From contig CAZRQV010000042.1 of NCBI GenBank assembly GCA_964602445.1, forward strand, positions 1-13,181: 13,181 nt of DNA, given 5' to 3'. Every line of letters begins with the position of its first letter. The first letter of the stretch is position 1. The position numbers and the translations under genes were made by a program. Below are positions 1 through 7,490 of this stretch, piece after piece. The stretch is from HGM12587 sp964602445. GTDB lineage: Bacteria; Bacillota; Clostridia; Lachnospirales; Lachnospiraceae. Below the pieces are notes generated by a model. It worked only from the letters and a program-made list of their open reading frames with translations. It had not been told where the DNA came from and ran no database searches.

Positions 1-550
<550 letters not shown>

Positions 551-665
551 AAGAGGCTGGTTAGAGATAATAGAGGAGCGAGAAGATCGCAGAAGTTATT
601 CTAAATGGATTGCAAGAGAGTTATGTAGAATTTAATATGAAGTTTTGAATGTATATGATATAATG
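551..665 (+). other. 23S 3' spacer without 5S rRNA or tRNA
   Basis: Between the 23S end and the terminator I see no 5S rRNA (no CCCGAACAC-like or GTGCCTA-like stretch) and no tRNA. The first bases can form a small hairpin across the mature end (TAACCA 546-551 with TGGTTA 558-563), perhaps only an alternative to the normal 5'-3' end helix. The rest is AT-rich and ends in a promoter-like element at 656-664. Confidence 0.75.
656..664 (+). promoter_or_regulatory. Extended -10 promoter for the sortase operon
   Basis: TGATATAAT at 656-664 is a perfect TATAAT box with the upstream TG of an extended -10 element. No good -35 lies 16-18 bases upstream (636-641 is TATGAA), which extended -10 promoters tolerate. 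The predicted start, about 670-672, falls inside the left arm of the terminator at 666-694. Transcripts begun here would lack most of that arm and escape termination. It is the best promoter candidate for the sortase and its downstream partner. Confidence 0.5.
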
Positions 666-694
666 AGGTGGTACGTAAGTATCACCTTTTTTTT
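666..694 (+). terminator. Rho-independent terminator of the rRNA operon
   Basis: AGGTGGTAC (666-674) pairs with GTATCACCT (679-687) in a 9-base-pair stem with one G-T wobble. The loop is GTAA, a stable GNRA tetraloop. A run of eight T (687-694) follows at once. It lies ~115 bases beyond the 23S end and would stop rRNA transcripts before the sortase gene. Confidence 0.9.
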
Positions 695-746
695 CATAGG
701 AAAGACCTTGTTGCATTAACGTATGAAAGTCATAGATTTTCCTATG
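695..746 (+). repeat. Interspersed repeat with inverted ends, copy 1
   Basis: CATAGGAAA (695-703) and TTTCCTATG (738-746) are perfect 9-base inverted ends around a 34-base interior. The first 33 bases from 696 match the second copy (2921 onward) at 31 positions. The interior has a further small inverted repeat (TATGA/TCATA). The copy starts exactly where the terminator T-run ends and would lie in the sortase mRNA leader. It is too short for a transposon and carries no gene. Whether it acts as an RNA hairpin, a processing site or a passive repeat is unknown. Confidence 0.8.
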
Positions 747-769
747 AAATAAAAAGAGAGATAAGAAAG

Positions 770-1570
770 ATGGAACATTCAATGAAGAAAAAATCTTTGT
801 CCAAAGCAATCACAGTGGTGGTCGAACTGATCTGTGTGCTTGTGTTTTTTTATGCTACAAGCCAGTTGTTTTTTATTTATCAGGATTATCATCGGGCATC
901 CACTGAATATGAAAGTTTATCAGAAGAAATGGTAATCGTTCAGAAAGAAACATCTGAAAGCATAGCATCTGCGGAACCGTCTGCAGATGCAGCTTATGAA
1001 ATACCGAAGTATTTTGTAAATCTGGAAGCACTAAAGCAGATCAATGAAGATACCATCGGGTGGATCATTTTGCCGGATACGAAGATTAATTATCCGATTT
1101 TAAGTTCAAAAGATAATGAAGAGTATTTGACGACAACATTTGAAGGTCAGGAATCTTCTTCCGGAGCTATTTTTGTGGATATGCTCTGTGAACGTGATTT
1201 CAGCAGTCAAAATACGATCATATACGGTCACAATATGAAAAATGGTTCCATGTTTCGTGCATTAAATCATATGACGGAAAAAGAATATTTCGAAATGCAC
1301 CACATTTTTTGCATTGATACCGGAACTGGGTTTGAAGAGTACGAAGTGATATCCTGCTATGCAACGGATGCTTCGGATACATCTTCCTGGCAGATTTCTT
1401 TTGAATCGCAGGAAAGTTATGCTGTCTGGCTTCAGGAACGTGCAAAACGCTGCGAATACGATTGCGTTCCGTATAATATAGAGAAAAATACCATTACATT
1501 ATCTACCTGCCGGGGAAAGGCAAACGGGACAGGAAGATTTGTAGTTTACTTACAGAAAAGAGAATCATAG
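770..1570 (+). CDS. srtB: Class B sortase
   Basis: A 266-residue membrane-anchored cysteine transpeptidase that joins secreted proteins carrying an NPQTN-like sorting signal to peptidoglycan or pilin partners. It has a single N-terminal membrane segment (residues ~13-36), a linker rich in E and S (~44-75), and the sortase fold from ~80. The catalytic residues are visible: His154 in IIYGHNM, Cys247 in ITLSTC and Arg256 in GTGRFVV. The DTIGWIILPDTKINYPIL stretch is typical of class B. ATG 770 is chosen because AGAGAG at 755-760 gives a proper ribosome binding site; the open frame extends upstream to a GTG at 668, but that lies in the terminator and repeat. ATG 782 is a weaker alternative. It ends 18 bases before the next gene, so the two are probably cotranscribed. 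No substrate with a sorting signal is visible here; the large secreted protein at 9307 appears to use CWB2 anchoring instead. Confidence 0.93.
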   Translation: MEHSMKKKSLSKAITVVVELICVLVFFYATSQLFFIYQDYHRASTEYESLSEEMVIVQKETSESIASAEPSADAAYEIPKYFVNLEALKQINEDTIGWIILPDTKINYPILSSKDNEEYLTTTFEGQESSSGAIFVDMLCERDFSSQNTIIYGHNMKNGSMFRALNHMTEKEYFEMHHIFCIDTGTGFEEYEVISCYATDASDTSSWQISFESQESYAVWLQERAKRCEYDCVPYNIEKNTITLSTCRGKANGTGRFVVYLQKRES

Positions 1571-1588
1571 AGATAGGAGAAAGTAGAG

Positions 1589-2071
1589 ATGTTTCAGGAA
1601 CTTTTAAATGATTTACAACAGTCAAAATGTGTTTTGATCGGTTTGGGAGAATCTTTTACGTTAAAAAATAAAGAAGATGAATTAAAATATATTCAGTTTT
1701 ATAAAAAACTGCAGGAAGCTTTAGGTGCGAGAGATTATTATATCGTTACGCAGGCAGAAGATGATCTGATCTTTCAATGCGGATTTGATAAAAAACATGT
1801 GGCAGCACCATTTGTATATCCGGAAGATGAAGAAAACTGGAATGATTATATGAAATGGCTTGGATTTACATTAAATCGTCATCTTTTAGTATTAGAACTG
1901 GGTGTTGGTTTTGCAAATCCGATGGTCATTCGTTTTCCGTTTGAAAAAACAGTATTTTTAAATCAGAAATCAAAAATGTATCGTGTTCATCCGGTACTTC
2001 CGCAGGTAACTGCAGAAATCGGAGAACGTGGAACAGCGGTTCAGGCAGATCCCTTAGAACTGTTTTCCTAA
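1589..2071 (+). CDS. Small Sir2-like (sirtuin-fold) protein, probably non-catalytic
   Basis: A 160-residue soluble protein of unknown role. Short stretches recall sirtuins: VLIGLGESF (15-23) where the NAD-binding GAGxS motif would be, YYIVTQAEDD followed by FQCGF (50-66) where sirtuins have the TTNxD..F...G segment, and LELGVGFANPMVIRFPF (102-118), close to the C-terminal segment of macrodomain-linked sirtuins. The protein is well short of a usual sirtuin (about 240 residues or more). The GAGxS glycines, the TTN motif, the catalytic His of the HG motif and the CxxC zinc ribbon are all absent or changed. It may therefore bind a nucleotide or a partner without being a deacylase. A clear AGGAGA site (1575-1580) supports ATG 1589. 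It lies 18 bases after the sortase and 116 bases before ung. The coding call is firm; the Sir2 assignment is moderate and made by eye. Confidence 0.75.
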   Translation: MFQELLNDLQQSKCVLIGLGESFTLKNKEDELKYIQFYKKLQEALGARDYYIVTQAEDDLIFQCGFDKKHVAAPFVYPEDEENWNDYMKWLGFTLNRHLLVLELGVGFANPMVIRFPFEKTVFLNQKSKMYRVHPVLPQVTAEIGERGTAVQADPLELFS

Positions 2072-2136
2072 ATTGCTTGTTGGACAGGATTTAATGGAAT
2101 AAAGAATCATAGATATGATCTGAAAAATCACAGTAG

Positions 2137-2172
2137 AAAGGAGAATTGTTGCTGTATATGGGATTTCAGTGA
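2137..2172 (+). promoter_or_regulatory. Possible leader mini-ORF with strong Shine-Dalgarno ahead of ung
   Basis: AAAGGAGA at 2137-2144 is the best ribosome binding site in this gap but lies 40 bases before the ung start. It fits a TTG at 2149 or ATG at 2158, both in the ung frame and both stopped by TGA at 2170-2172, giving at most seven residues. It may be a decayed or regulatory leader. This is a sequence observation only. Confidence 0.3.
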
Positions 2173-2187
2173 CGATTAGAAAAAATT

Positions 2188-2862
2188 ATGGGAGCAATTC
2201 AAAATGACTGGCTGGAACCATTGTCTCCAGAGTTTAAGAAACCATATTATTTAAATTTATATAAAAAAGTGCGGGAGGAGTATTCTACGAAACAGATCTT
2301 TCCGCCGGCAGATGAAATATTTACTGCATTTGATCTGACTCCGTTATCAGAAGTAAAAGTAGTGATTTTTGGGCAGGATCCTTATCACGGAGACGGACAG
2401 GCTCATGGCTTGTGCTTTTCTGTCAAGCCGGATGTGGAGACACCCCCTTCTCTGGTCAATATTTATAAGGAATTAAATTCAGATTTAGGCTGTTATATTC
2501 CTAATAACGGGTATTTGACCAAATGGGCGAAGCAGGGGGTTTTAATGTTAAATACGGTGTTAACTGTTCGTGCTCATCAGGCAAATTCTCACAGAGGGAT
2601 CGGCTGGGAAGAGTTTACCGATGCGGCAATCCGCATTCTGAATGAGCAGGAACGTCCGATTGTATATTTGCTCTGGGGTAAACCGGCACAGATGAAAAAA
2701 AGTATGCTGAACAATCCAAAACATTTGATCTTAGAAGCACCTCATCCAAGTCCGCTGTCTGCATATCGGGGATTTTTAGGCTGTCATCATTTTAGCAAGA
2801 CCAATGAATTTTTGAAAGAAAACGGATTAGAACCGATTGACTGGCAGATTGAAAATATTTAA
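2188..2862 (+). CDS. ung: Uracil-DNA glycosylase, family 1
   Basis: This 224-residue enzyme removes uracil from DNA as the first step of base excision repair in the cytoplasm. The length is usual for the family. The water-activating motif GQDPYHGDGQAHGLCFSV is at ~65-82, with catalytic Asp in GQDPYH. LLNTVLTV (~111-118) is the uracil-binding Asn region, LLWGKPAQ (~166-173) follows, and the DNA-intercalating HPSPLSAYRGF loop with its catalytic His is at ~191-201. The start MGAIQNDWLEPL fits the family and is forced by an in-frame TGA at 2170. The bases just before it (GATTAGAAAAAATT) are a poor ribosome binding site. A strong terminator follows within eight bases of the stop. It may be read through from the sortase operon or have its own weak promoter (TATGAT at 2114-2119). 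Confidence 0.98.
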   Translation: MGAIQNDWLEPLSPEFKKPYYLNLYKKVREEYSTKQIFPPADEIFTAFDLTPLSEVKVVIFGQDPYHGDGQAHGLCFSVKPDVETPPSLVNIYKELNSDLGCYIPNNGYLTKWAKQGVLMLNTVLTVRAHQANSHRGIGWEEFTDAAIRILNEQERPIVYLLWGKPAQMKKSMLNNPKHLILEAPHPSPLSAYRGFLGCHHFSKTNEFLKENGLEPIDWQIENI

Positions 2863-2869
2863 GTAACAT

Positions 2870-2915
2870 AAAAAGAACTTTGAGAGAGTCCATGATTTTC
2901 TCAAAGTTCTTTTTT
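2870..2915 (+). terminator. Rho-independent terminator after ung
   Basis: AGAACTTTGAGA (2874-2885) pairs perfectly with TCTCAAAGTTCT (2899-2910), extended by A and T runs on either side (2870-2873, 2911-2915). The loop is 13 bases. T-rich sequence continues to 2920. The A-run on the left means it could also work on the minus strand. Confidence 0.93.
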
Positions 2916-2920
2916 GTTTT

Positions 2921-2970
2921 ATAGGAAAGAACTTGTTGCATTAATGTATGAAACGTGGAGTTTCCTAATG
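2921..2970 (+). repeat. Interspersed repeat with inverted ends, copy 2
   Basis: This is the second copy of the element at 695-746. Its inverted ends are TAGGAAA (2922-2928) and TTTCCTA (2961-2967) around a 32-base interior. The left 33 bases match copy 1 at 31 positions; the right part has diverged but keeps its end. Again it starts directly after the T-run of a terminator. Here it lies between two converging genes, so it does not need to be part of a leader. Confidence 0.8.
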
Positions 2971-2987
2971 CTTGTATAGAAAATGCA

Positions 2988-3028
2988 AAACAGCTGCCAA
3001 ACTCATTTCACAAGTTTGACAGCTGTTT
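2988..3028 (-). terminator. Terminator of the minus-strand activase gene
   Basis: AAACAGCTG (2988-2996) pairs with CAGCTGTTT (3020-3028). After one mismatch the stem continues with CAAACT/AGTTTG (2998-3003 with 3013-3018), leaving a 9-base loop. Read on the minus strand it lies 18 bases past the stop codon and is followed by TTTTGCATTTTC. T-rich bases on the other side (3026-3033) would allow plus-strand action too. Confidence 0.88.
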
Positions 3029-3045
3029 CTTTTAGAAAAATGATT

Positions 3046-6000
3046 TTATGATTCCAGATTTTTGAATGCAGTAGAAAGCATCAGTTTAATTCGGTTCAAC
3101 TGGTTTACTTCACTTGCACCCGGATCATAGTCAATGGCCACGATGTTAGCCTGCGGATATTTGGCTCTCAGTGATTTGATCACACCTTTTCCAACGATGT
3201 GATTTGGCAGACAGCCAAACGGCTGAGTGCAGACGATGTTTGGAGTGCCGTTCTCAATCAGTTCCAGCATTTCTGCGGTTAAGAACCAGCCTTCTCCGGT
3301 CTGATTTCCCTGAGATACAAAGGCATCCGACATTTTTGCCATATGATCGATATCACCCTGCGGTGTAAAATGTTTGCTCTTTTCCAGTGCTTTTCTAGCC
3401 GGTTTACGAAGTGCTTCGATAAAGCGGATTCCAAGACGGCCGGTCTTTTTTGCAGATTCCTTTTTACCGAATTTATCCACTTTGTATTCTCCATTTTTAA
3501 AGCAGTAGAGAAGGAAATCCAAAAGGTCAGGCATCACAGCCTCTGCCCCTTCTGCTTCCAAAAGATCAACCAGATTGTTGTTAGCAACCGGAGAGAATTT
3601 TACAAGAATTTCACCTACGATTCCTACTTTTGGTTTCTGAATGTCTTTTCTTGGAAGTTCATCAAATTCACGGATGATATCTTCACACATCTTTTTGAAT
3701 TTGAATGGATTTGGGAATCCTTTGGAACAAAAATCAATACATCTCTGTTTCCATTTTTCATGGAGTGCGTTTGCAGATCCCGGAACTGCTTCGTAAGGTC
3801 TGGTAGCATAAAGCACACGCATGAAAATGTCTCCAAAAACAGCACCGAAGACGCCGCGTACTGCCAGCGGAAGGGTGATTTTAAATCCAGGGTTGACTTC
3901 CAGTCCGCTTAAGTTGATGGAGATGACCGGAACTTCCGGATGACCGGCTTTTTCCAGTGCACGTCGGATAAATGCAATATAGTTTGTTGCACGGCAGCCA
4001 CCGCCGGTCTGGCTGATGAGCAGTGCAGTTCTGGAAATATCATAGTTACCGGACAACAGTGCATGCATCAGCTGACCAACAACAATCAGGGAAGGATAAC
4101 ATGCATCATTATTTACGTATTTTAATCCCATATCCAGAGAATCTTTTTTGTTATCCGGAAGTACGACCAGATTATAGCCGGCTGCGCGGAAGGCAGGTTC
4201 CAGAATTTCAAAATGGATTGGACTCATATTTGGACAGAGGATTGTATAATTCTTTTTCATTTCTTCAGTAAAGATCACACGCTCATAAGCAGAAGATTTG
4301 ATGGTTCTGCTTACCTTCTGTTTTTCACGTACTTTGATCGCTGCGATCAGGGATCGGATACGGATTCTGGCAGCACCAAGGTTGTTTACCTCGTCAATTT
4401 TCAGACAAGTGTAAATTTTACCGGAATCGCTTAAAATATCATTGACCTGATCAGTAGTAACAGCATCTAAGCCGCATCCAAAGGAATTTAACTGGATCAG
4501 ATCCAGATCATCACGGGTCTTTACGAAGTTTGCAGCAGCATACAGTCTGGAATGATACATCCACTGATCCATAACGAGAAGCGGACGTTCTACTTCCTGT
4601 AAATGGGAAACAGAATCTTCTGTCAGCACTGCAATATTATAGGAGGAGATCAGTTCCGGAATTCCGTGGTTGATCTCTTCGTCAAGATGATAAGGTCTGC
4701 CGGCAAGAACAATTCCGCGGATATGGTGTTCTTCCATATAGCGTAAGGTTTCTTCGCCTTTTCTGCGGATATCTTCCCGTTCAGCAGCCAGCTCTGCCCA
4801 AGCAGCGTTTGCAGCAGTCTGGATTTCAGATTCGGTAAATCCAAAGGCAGGAACCGCAAATTCATCTACAAGACGTTTGGTCAGAATTTCTTCACTTTCA
4901 AAAGAAAGGAATGGATTCATAAATGTAATTTCAGGATTATTTAATCCTTCTACGTTATTTTTAATGTTTTCTGCATAAGAAGTTACGATCGGACAGTTAA
5001 AGTGATTGCCTGCTTCCGGGAACTCTTTGCGTTCAAATGCAACGCATGGATAGAAAATAAATTTCACTCCATTCTGCAGCAGCCATTCGATATGACCGTG
5101 GGCAAGTTTGGCCGGATAACACTCAGATTCACTTGGAATGGATTCAATCCCCATTTCATAGATCTTATGAGTAGAAGCCGGAGAAAGTACTACACGGTAT
5201 CCCAGTTTGGTAAAGAATGTGTGCCAGAAAGGATAATTTTCATACATATTCAGCACACGTGGAATGCCGATGGTTCCTTTCACTGCTTCTTCTTCGGATA
5301 AAGATTCATAACCAAAGAGACGCTGACGTTTGTATTCAAACAGGTTTGGAACGCCGTTGGCATTTTTTTCTTTTCCAAGACCACGTTCGCAGCGGTTTCC
5401 GGATACATACTGGCGGCCGCCGGTAAATTTGTTGATCGTCAGTCGGCAGTTGTTGGTACAACCACGGCATTTGGTCATTTTTGTAGTAAACTGCAGATTT
5501 AAGATTTCATCCATAGAAAGCATCGAACTGCGTTTGCCTTCATGACGTTCTCTGGCGATCAAGGCAGCACCGAAAGCACCCATGATTCCGGCAATGTCAG
5601 GACGAACTGCTTCACAGCCTGCAATCTTTTCAAAACTGCGCAGAACAGCATCATTATAGAAAGTACCGCCCTGTACAACGATATGTTTTCCAAGCTCTGT
5701 GGCATCGGAAACTTTGATTACTTTGAATAATGCATTTTTAATAACGGAATAAGCAAGTCCGGCGGAAATATCAGCAACACTTGCGCCTTCTTTCTGTGCC
5801 TGTTTTACTTTGGAATTCATAAATACTGTACAGCGGGTTCCAAGATCGATCGGATGCTCTGCAAACAGAGCAACTTTGGCAAATTCCTGAACAGAATAAT
5901 TCAGAGATTTAGCGAAGGTTTCGATAAAAGAACCACAGCCGGAAGAACAGGCTTCATTTAACTGTACGTTGTTGATGGTCTGGTCTTTGATACGGATACA

Positions 6001-7287
6001 TTTCATATCCTGACCGCCGATATCTAAAATACAGTCTACTTCCGGATTGAAAAATGCTGCTGCATAATAATGAGAAACGGTTTCTACTTCCCCTTCATCC
6101 AGCTGTAATGCAGATTTGATCAATGCTTCTCCGTAACCGGTAGAGCAGGAGTAAGCAATCTGCGCTTTTTCCGGAAGACGTTCATAGATTTCTTTCATGG
6201 CACGGATCGTTGTATAAAGAGGACTTCCGTTATTATTCTGATAGAAAGAATAGAGAAGAGATCCGTCTTCGGCTACCAGAGCAGCTTTGGTCGTGGTAGA
6301 ACCGGCATCGATACCGAGATAACAATTGCCTTCATAGGTAGAAATATCCCGTGTTTTGACTTTGTGAAGTGCATGACGGTTGGTAAACGCATCATAATCA
6401 GCTTCCGATGCAAACAGCGGTTCCATACGGTCTACTTCAAAGTCCAACTGAATATGGGCTTCCAGACGTTTTCTCATGCCGGCAACGGATACCGGAGTTT
6501 CGCATTTGCTGTTTAAGGCAGAACCTGCCGCAGCAAACAGATGGGAATTTTCCGGTGTGATGGCATGCTCGTCGTCCAGTTTTAAGGTTCTGATAAATGC
6601 CTGTTTTAATTCTGATAAGAAATGCAGCGGTCCTCCAAGGAAGGTTACATGTCCCCGAATCGGTTTTCCGCAGGCAAGACCGGAAATGGTCTGATTTACA
6701 ACCGCCTGAAAGATAGAGGCAGCCAGATCTTCTCTGGTAGCACCTTCGTTGATCAGAGGCTGAATATCAGATTTGGCAAATACACCGCAGCGGGCAGCAA
6801 TGGTGTAAAGAGAGCGGTAATCTTTTGCCAGGGTATTCAGACCGGAGGCATCTGTCTGAAGCAGAGAAGCCATCTGGTCAATGAAAGAACCTGTACCGCC
6901 GGCACAGATACCATTCATACGCTGTTCTACATTTCCGCCTTCAAAATAAATGATCTTGGCATCTTCACCGCCAAGTTCGATGGCAACATCCGTTTTGGGT
7001 TCGTAAGTGTTTAAAGCAGTCGCAACTGCGATTACTTCCTGTACAAACGGAACTTCCAGATGATTTGCCAGTGTCAGACCGCCGGATCCGGTGATTACCG
7101 GGTAAACAGAAAGTGTTCCAAGTGCATTTTCTGCTTTTTCTAAAAGTTCTGCCAGTGTTTCCTGAATATTGGCAAAGTGTCTTTGGTAGTCTGAAAATAA
7201 GATTTCATTGTTCGTATTTAGTATCGCTATTTTTACAGTTGTTGAACCAATGTCAATACCTAAGCGATATGTCATTTGTTCGTTCAT
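3046..7287 (-). CDS. Giant acyl-CoA dehydratase activase-like ATPase fused to dehydratase-like modules
   Basis: A 1413-residue cytoplasmic protein, complete, of the anaerobe family joining COG1924-, COG3580- and COG3581-type parts. Activases of this group (HgdC, BadF/BadG) use ATP to push an electron from a [4Fe-4S] cluster into a 2-hydroxyacyl-CoA dehydratase or related enzyme. Two ASKHA ATPase domains are present: LGIDIGSTTVKIAIL at ~9-23 with GGEDAK, and YLGIDAGSTTTKAALV at ~323-338 with DIGGQDMK. Each has the two Cys that hold the cluster in HgdC: C128 and C167, then C447 and C486. A Cys cluster follows (C607, C610, C614, C633). Next is a DUF2229-like region (~670-965) and a HgdB-like region (~1010-1400). 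These last two share patterns (ECYPAKLAHG and ACYPSLIVVG; FGCG and FGCL), suggesting a duplication. ATG 7287 is preceded by AAAGGAGT (7294-7301 on the minus strand). The substrate is unknown, and no dehydratase subunits are encoded nearby. Confidence 0.92.
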   Translation of the reverse strand: MNEQMTYRLGIDIGSTTVKIAILNTNNEILFSDYQRHFANIQETLAELLEKAENALGTLSVYPVITGSGGLTLANHLEVPFVQEVIAVATALNTYEPKTDVAIELGGEDAKIIYFEGGNVEQRMNGICAGGTGSFIDQMASLLQTDASGLNTLAKDYRSLYTIAARCGVFAKSDIQPLINEGATREDLAASIFQAVVNQTISGLACGKPIRGHVTFLGGPLHFLSELKQAFIRTLKLDDEHAITPENSHLFAAAGSALNSKCETPVSVAGMRKRLEAHIQLDFEVDRMEPLFASEADYDAFTNRHALHKVKTRDISTYEGNCYLGIDAGSTTTKAALVAEDGSLLYSFYQNNNGSPLYTTIRAMKEIYERLPEKAQIAYSCSTGYGEALIKSALQLDEGEVETVSHYYAAAFFNPEVDCILDIGGQDMKCIRIKDQTINNVQLNEACSSGCGSFIETFAKSLNYSVQEFAKVALFAEHPIDLGTRCTVFMNSKVKQAQKEGASVADISAGLAYSVIKNALFKVIKVSDATELGKHIVVQGGTFYNDAVLRSFEKIAGCEAVRPDIAGIMGAFGAALIARERHEGKRSSMLSMDEILNLQFTTKMTKCRGCTNNCRLTINKFTGGRQYVSGNRCERGLGKEKNANGVPNLFEYKRQRLFGYESLSEEEAVKGTIGIPRVLNMYENYPFWHTFFTKLGYRVVLSPASTHKIYEMGIESIPSESECYPAKLAHGHIEWLLQNGVKFIFYPCVAFERKEFPEAGNHFNCPIVTSYAENIKNNVEGLNNPEITFMNPFLSFESEEILTKRLVDEFAVPAFGFTESEIQTAANAAWAELAAEREDIRRKGEETLRYMEEHHIRGIVLAGRPYHLDEEINHGIPELISSYNIAVLTEDSVSHLQEVERPLLVMDQWMYHSRLYAAANFVKTRDDLDLIQLNSFGCGLDAVTTDQVNDILSDSGKIYTCLKIDEVNNLGAARIRIRSLIAAIKVREKQKVSRTIKSSAYERVIFTEEMKKNYTILCPNMSPIHFEILEPAFRAAGYNLVVLPDNKKDSLDMGLKYVNNDACYPSLIVVGQLMHALLSGNYDISRTALLISQTGGGCRATNYIAFIRRALEKAGHPEVPVISINLSGLEVNPGFKITLPLAVRGVFGAVFGDIFMRVLYATRPYEAVPGSANALHEKWKQRCIDFCSKGFPNPFKFKKMCEDIIREFDELPRKDIQKPKVGIVGEILVKFSPVANNNLVDLLEAEGAEAVMPDLLDFLLYCFKNGEYKVDKFGKKESAKKTGRLGIRFIEALRKPARKALEKSKHFTPQGDIDHMAKMSDAFVSQGNQTGEGWFLTAEMLELIENGTPNIVCTQPFGCLPNHIVGKGVIKSLRAKYPQANIVAIDYDPGASEVNQLNRIKLMLSTAFKNLES

Positions 7288-7308
7288 TTGATTACTCCTT
7301 TGTTGAAT

Positions 7309-7325
7309 GTAGTTTTAAAAACTAC
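7309..7325. promoter_or_regulatory. Perfect palindrome in the activase leader, candidate operator
   Basis: GTAGTTTT-A-AAAACTAC is an exact 8-base inverted repeat around a single base. It lies between the predicted transcription start (~7337) and the ribosome binding site of the minus-strand activase gene, a usual place for a repressor site. The one-base centre makes a tight RNA hairpin unlikely and favours a dimeric DNA-binding protein. The regulator is not known and no regulator gene is present in the window. Confidence 0.5.
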
Positions 7326-7343
7326 GTACAAATGTCCAATGAT

Positions 7344-7372
7344 ATTGTAGACCGCATTGACTAAAAATGCAA
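7344..7372 (-). promoter_or_regulatory. Sigma-A-type promoter of the activase gene
   Basis: On the minus strand TTGCAT (7372-7367) and TACAAT (7349-7344) are separated by exactly 17 bases. The start would be near 7337, about 50 bases before ATG 7287. Both boxes are close to TTGACA/TATAAT. Confidence 0.7.
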
Positions 7373-7423
7373 ACTTATTTTTGTAAAAGTTTTATAAAAA
7401 AACAATGAAGCTTTTGGAATAAC

Positions 7424-7452
7424 TGGACAAAGGGCAAAGAAAAACATATAAT
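7424..7452 (+). promoter_or_regulatory. Sigma-A-type promoter of the rhomboid-foldase-beta-helix operon
   Basis: TGGACA (7424-7429) and TATAAT (7447-7452) are separated by exactly 17 bases, five of six and six of six matches to consensus. The start would be near 7459, about 30 bases before ATG 7491. It is the only strong promoter seen for the three rightward genes, which are closely spaced. Confidence 0.8.
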
Positions 7453-7456
7453 GAAA

Positions 7457-7471
7457 TGTAAACATGTTACA
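7457..7471. promoter_or_regulatory. Inverted repeat at the predicted transcription start
   Basis: TGTAA-N5-TTACA is a perfect 5-base inverted repeat that covers the predicted +1 of the promoter at 7424-7452. A repressor bound here would block initiation. It is short and could arise by chance in AT-rich DNA. Confidence 0.35.
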
Positions 7472-7490
7472 ATTCAGGAAGGAAAAATCT

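Noticed and set aside
668..769. N-terminal extension of the sortase frame to a GTG at 668
   Set aside because: The extension translates the terminator and repeat and has no ribosome binding site; ATG 770 has one.
3343..3912. 189-codon plus-strand ORF opposite the activase gene
   Set aside because: It is the antisense of a clear conserved coding region; its translation is rich in C, F and H with no domain pattern.
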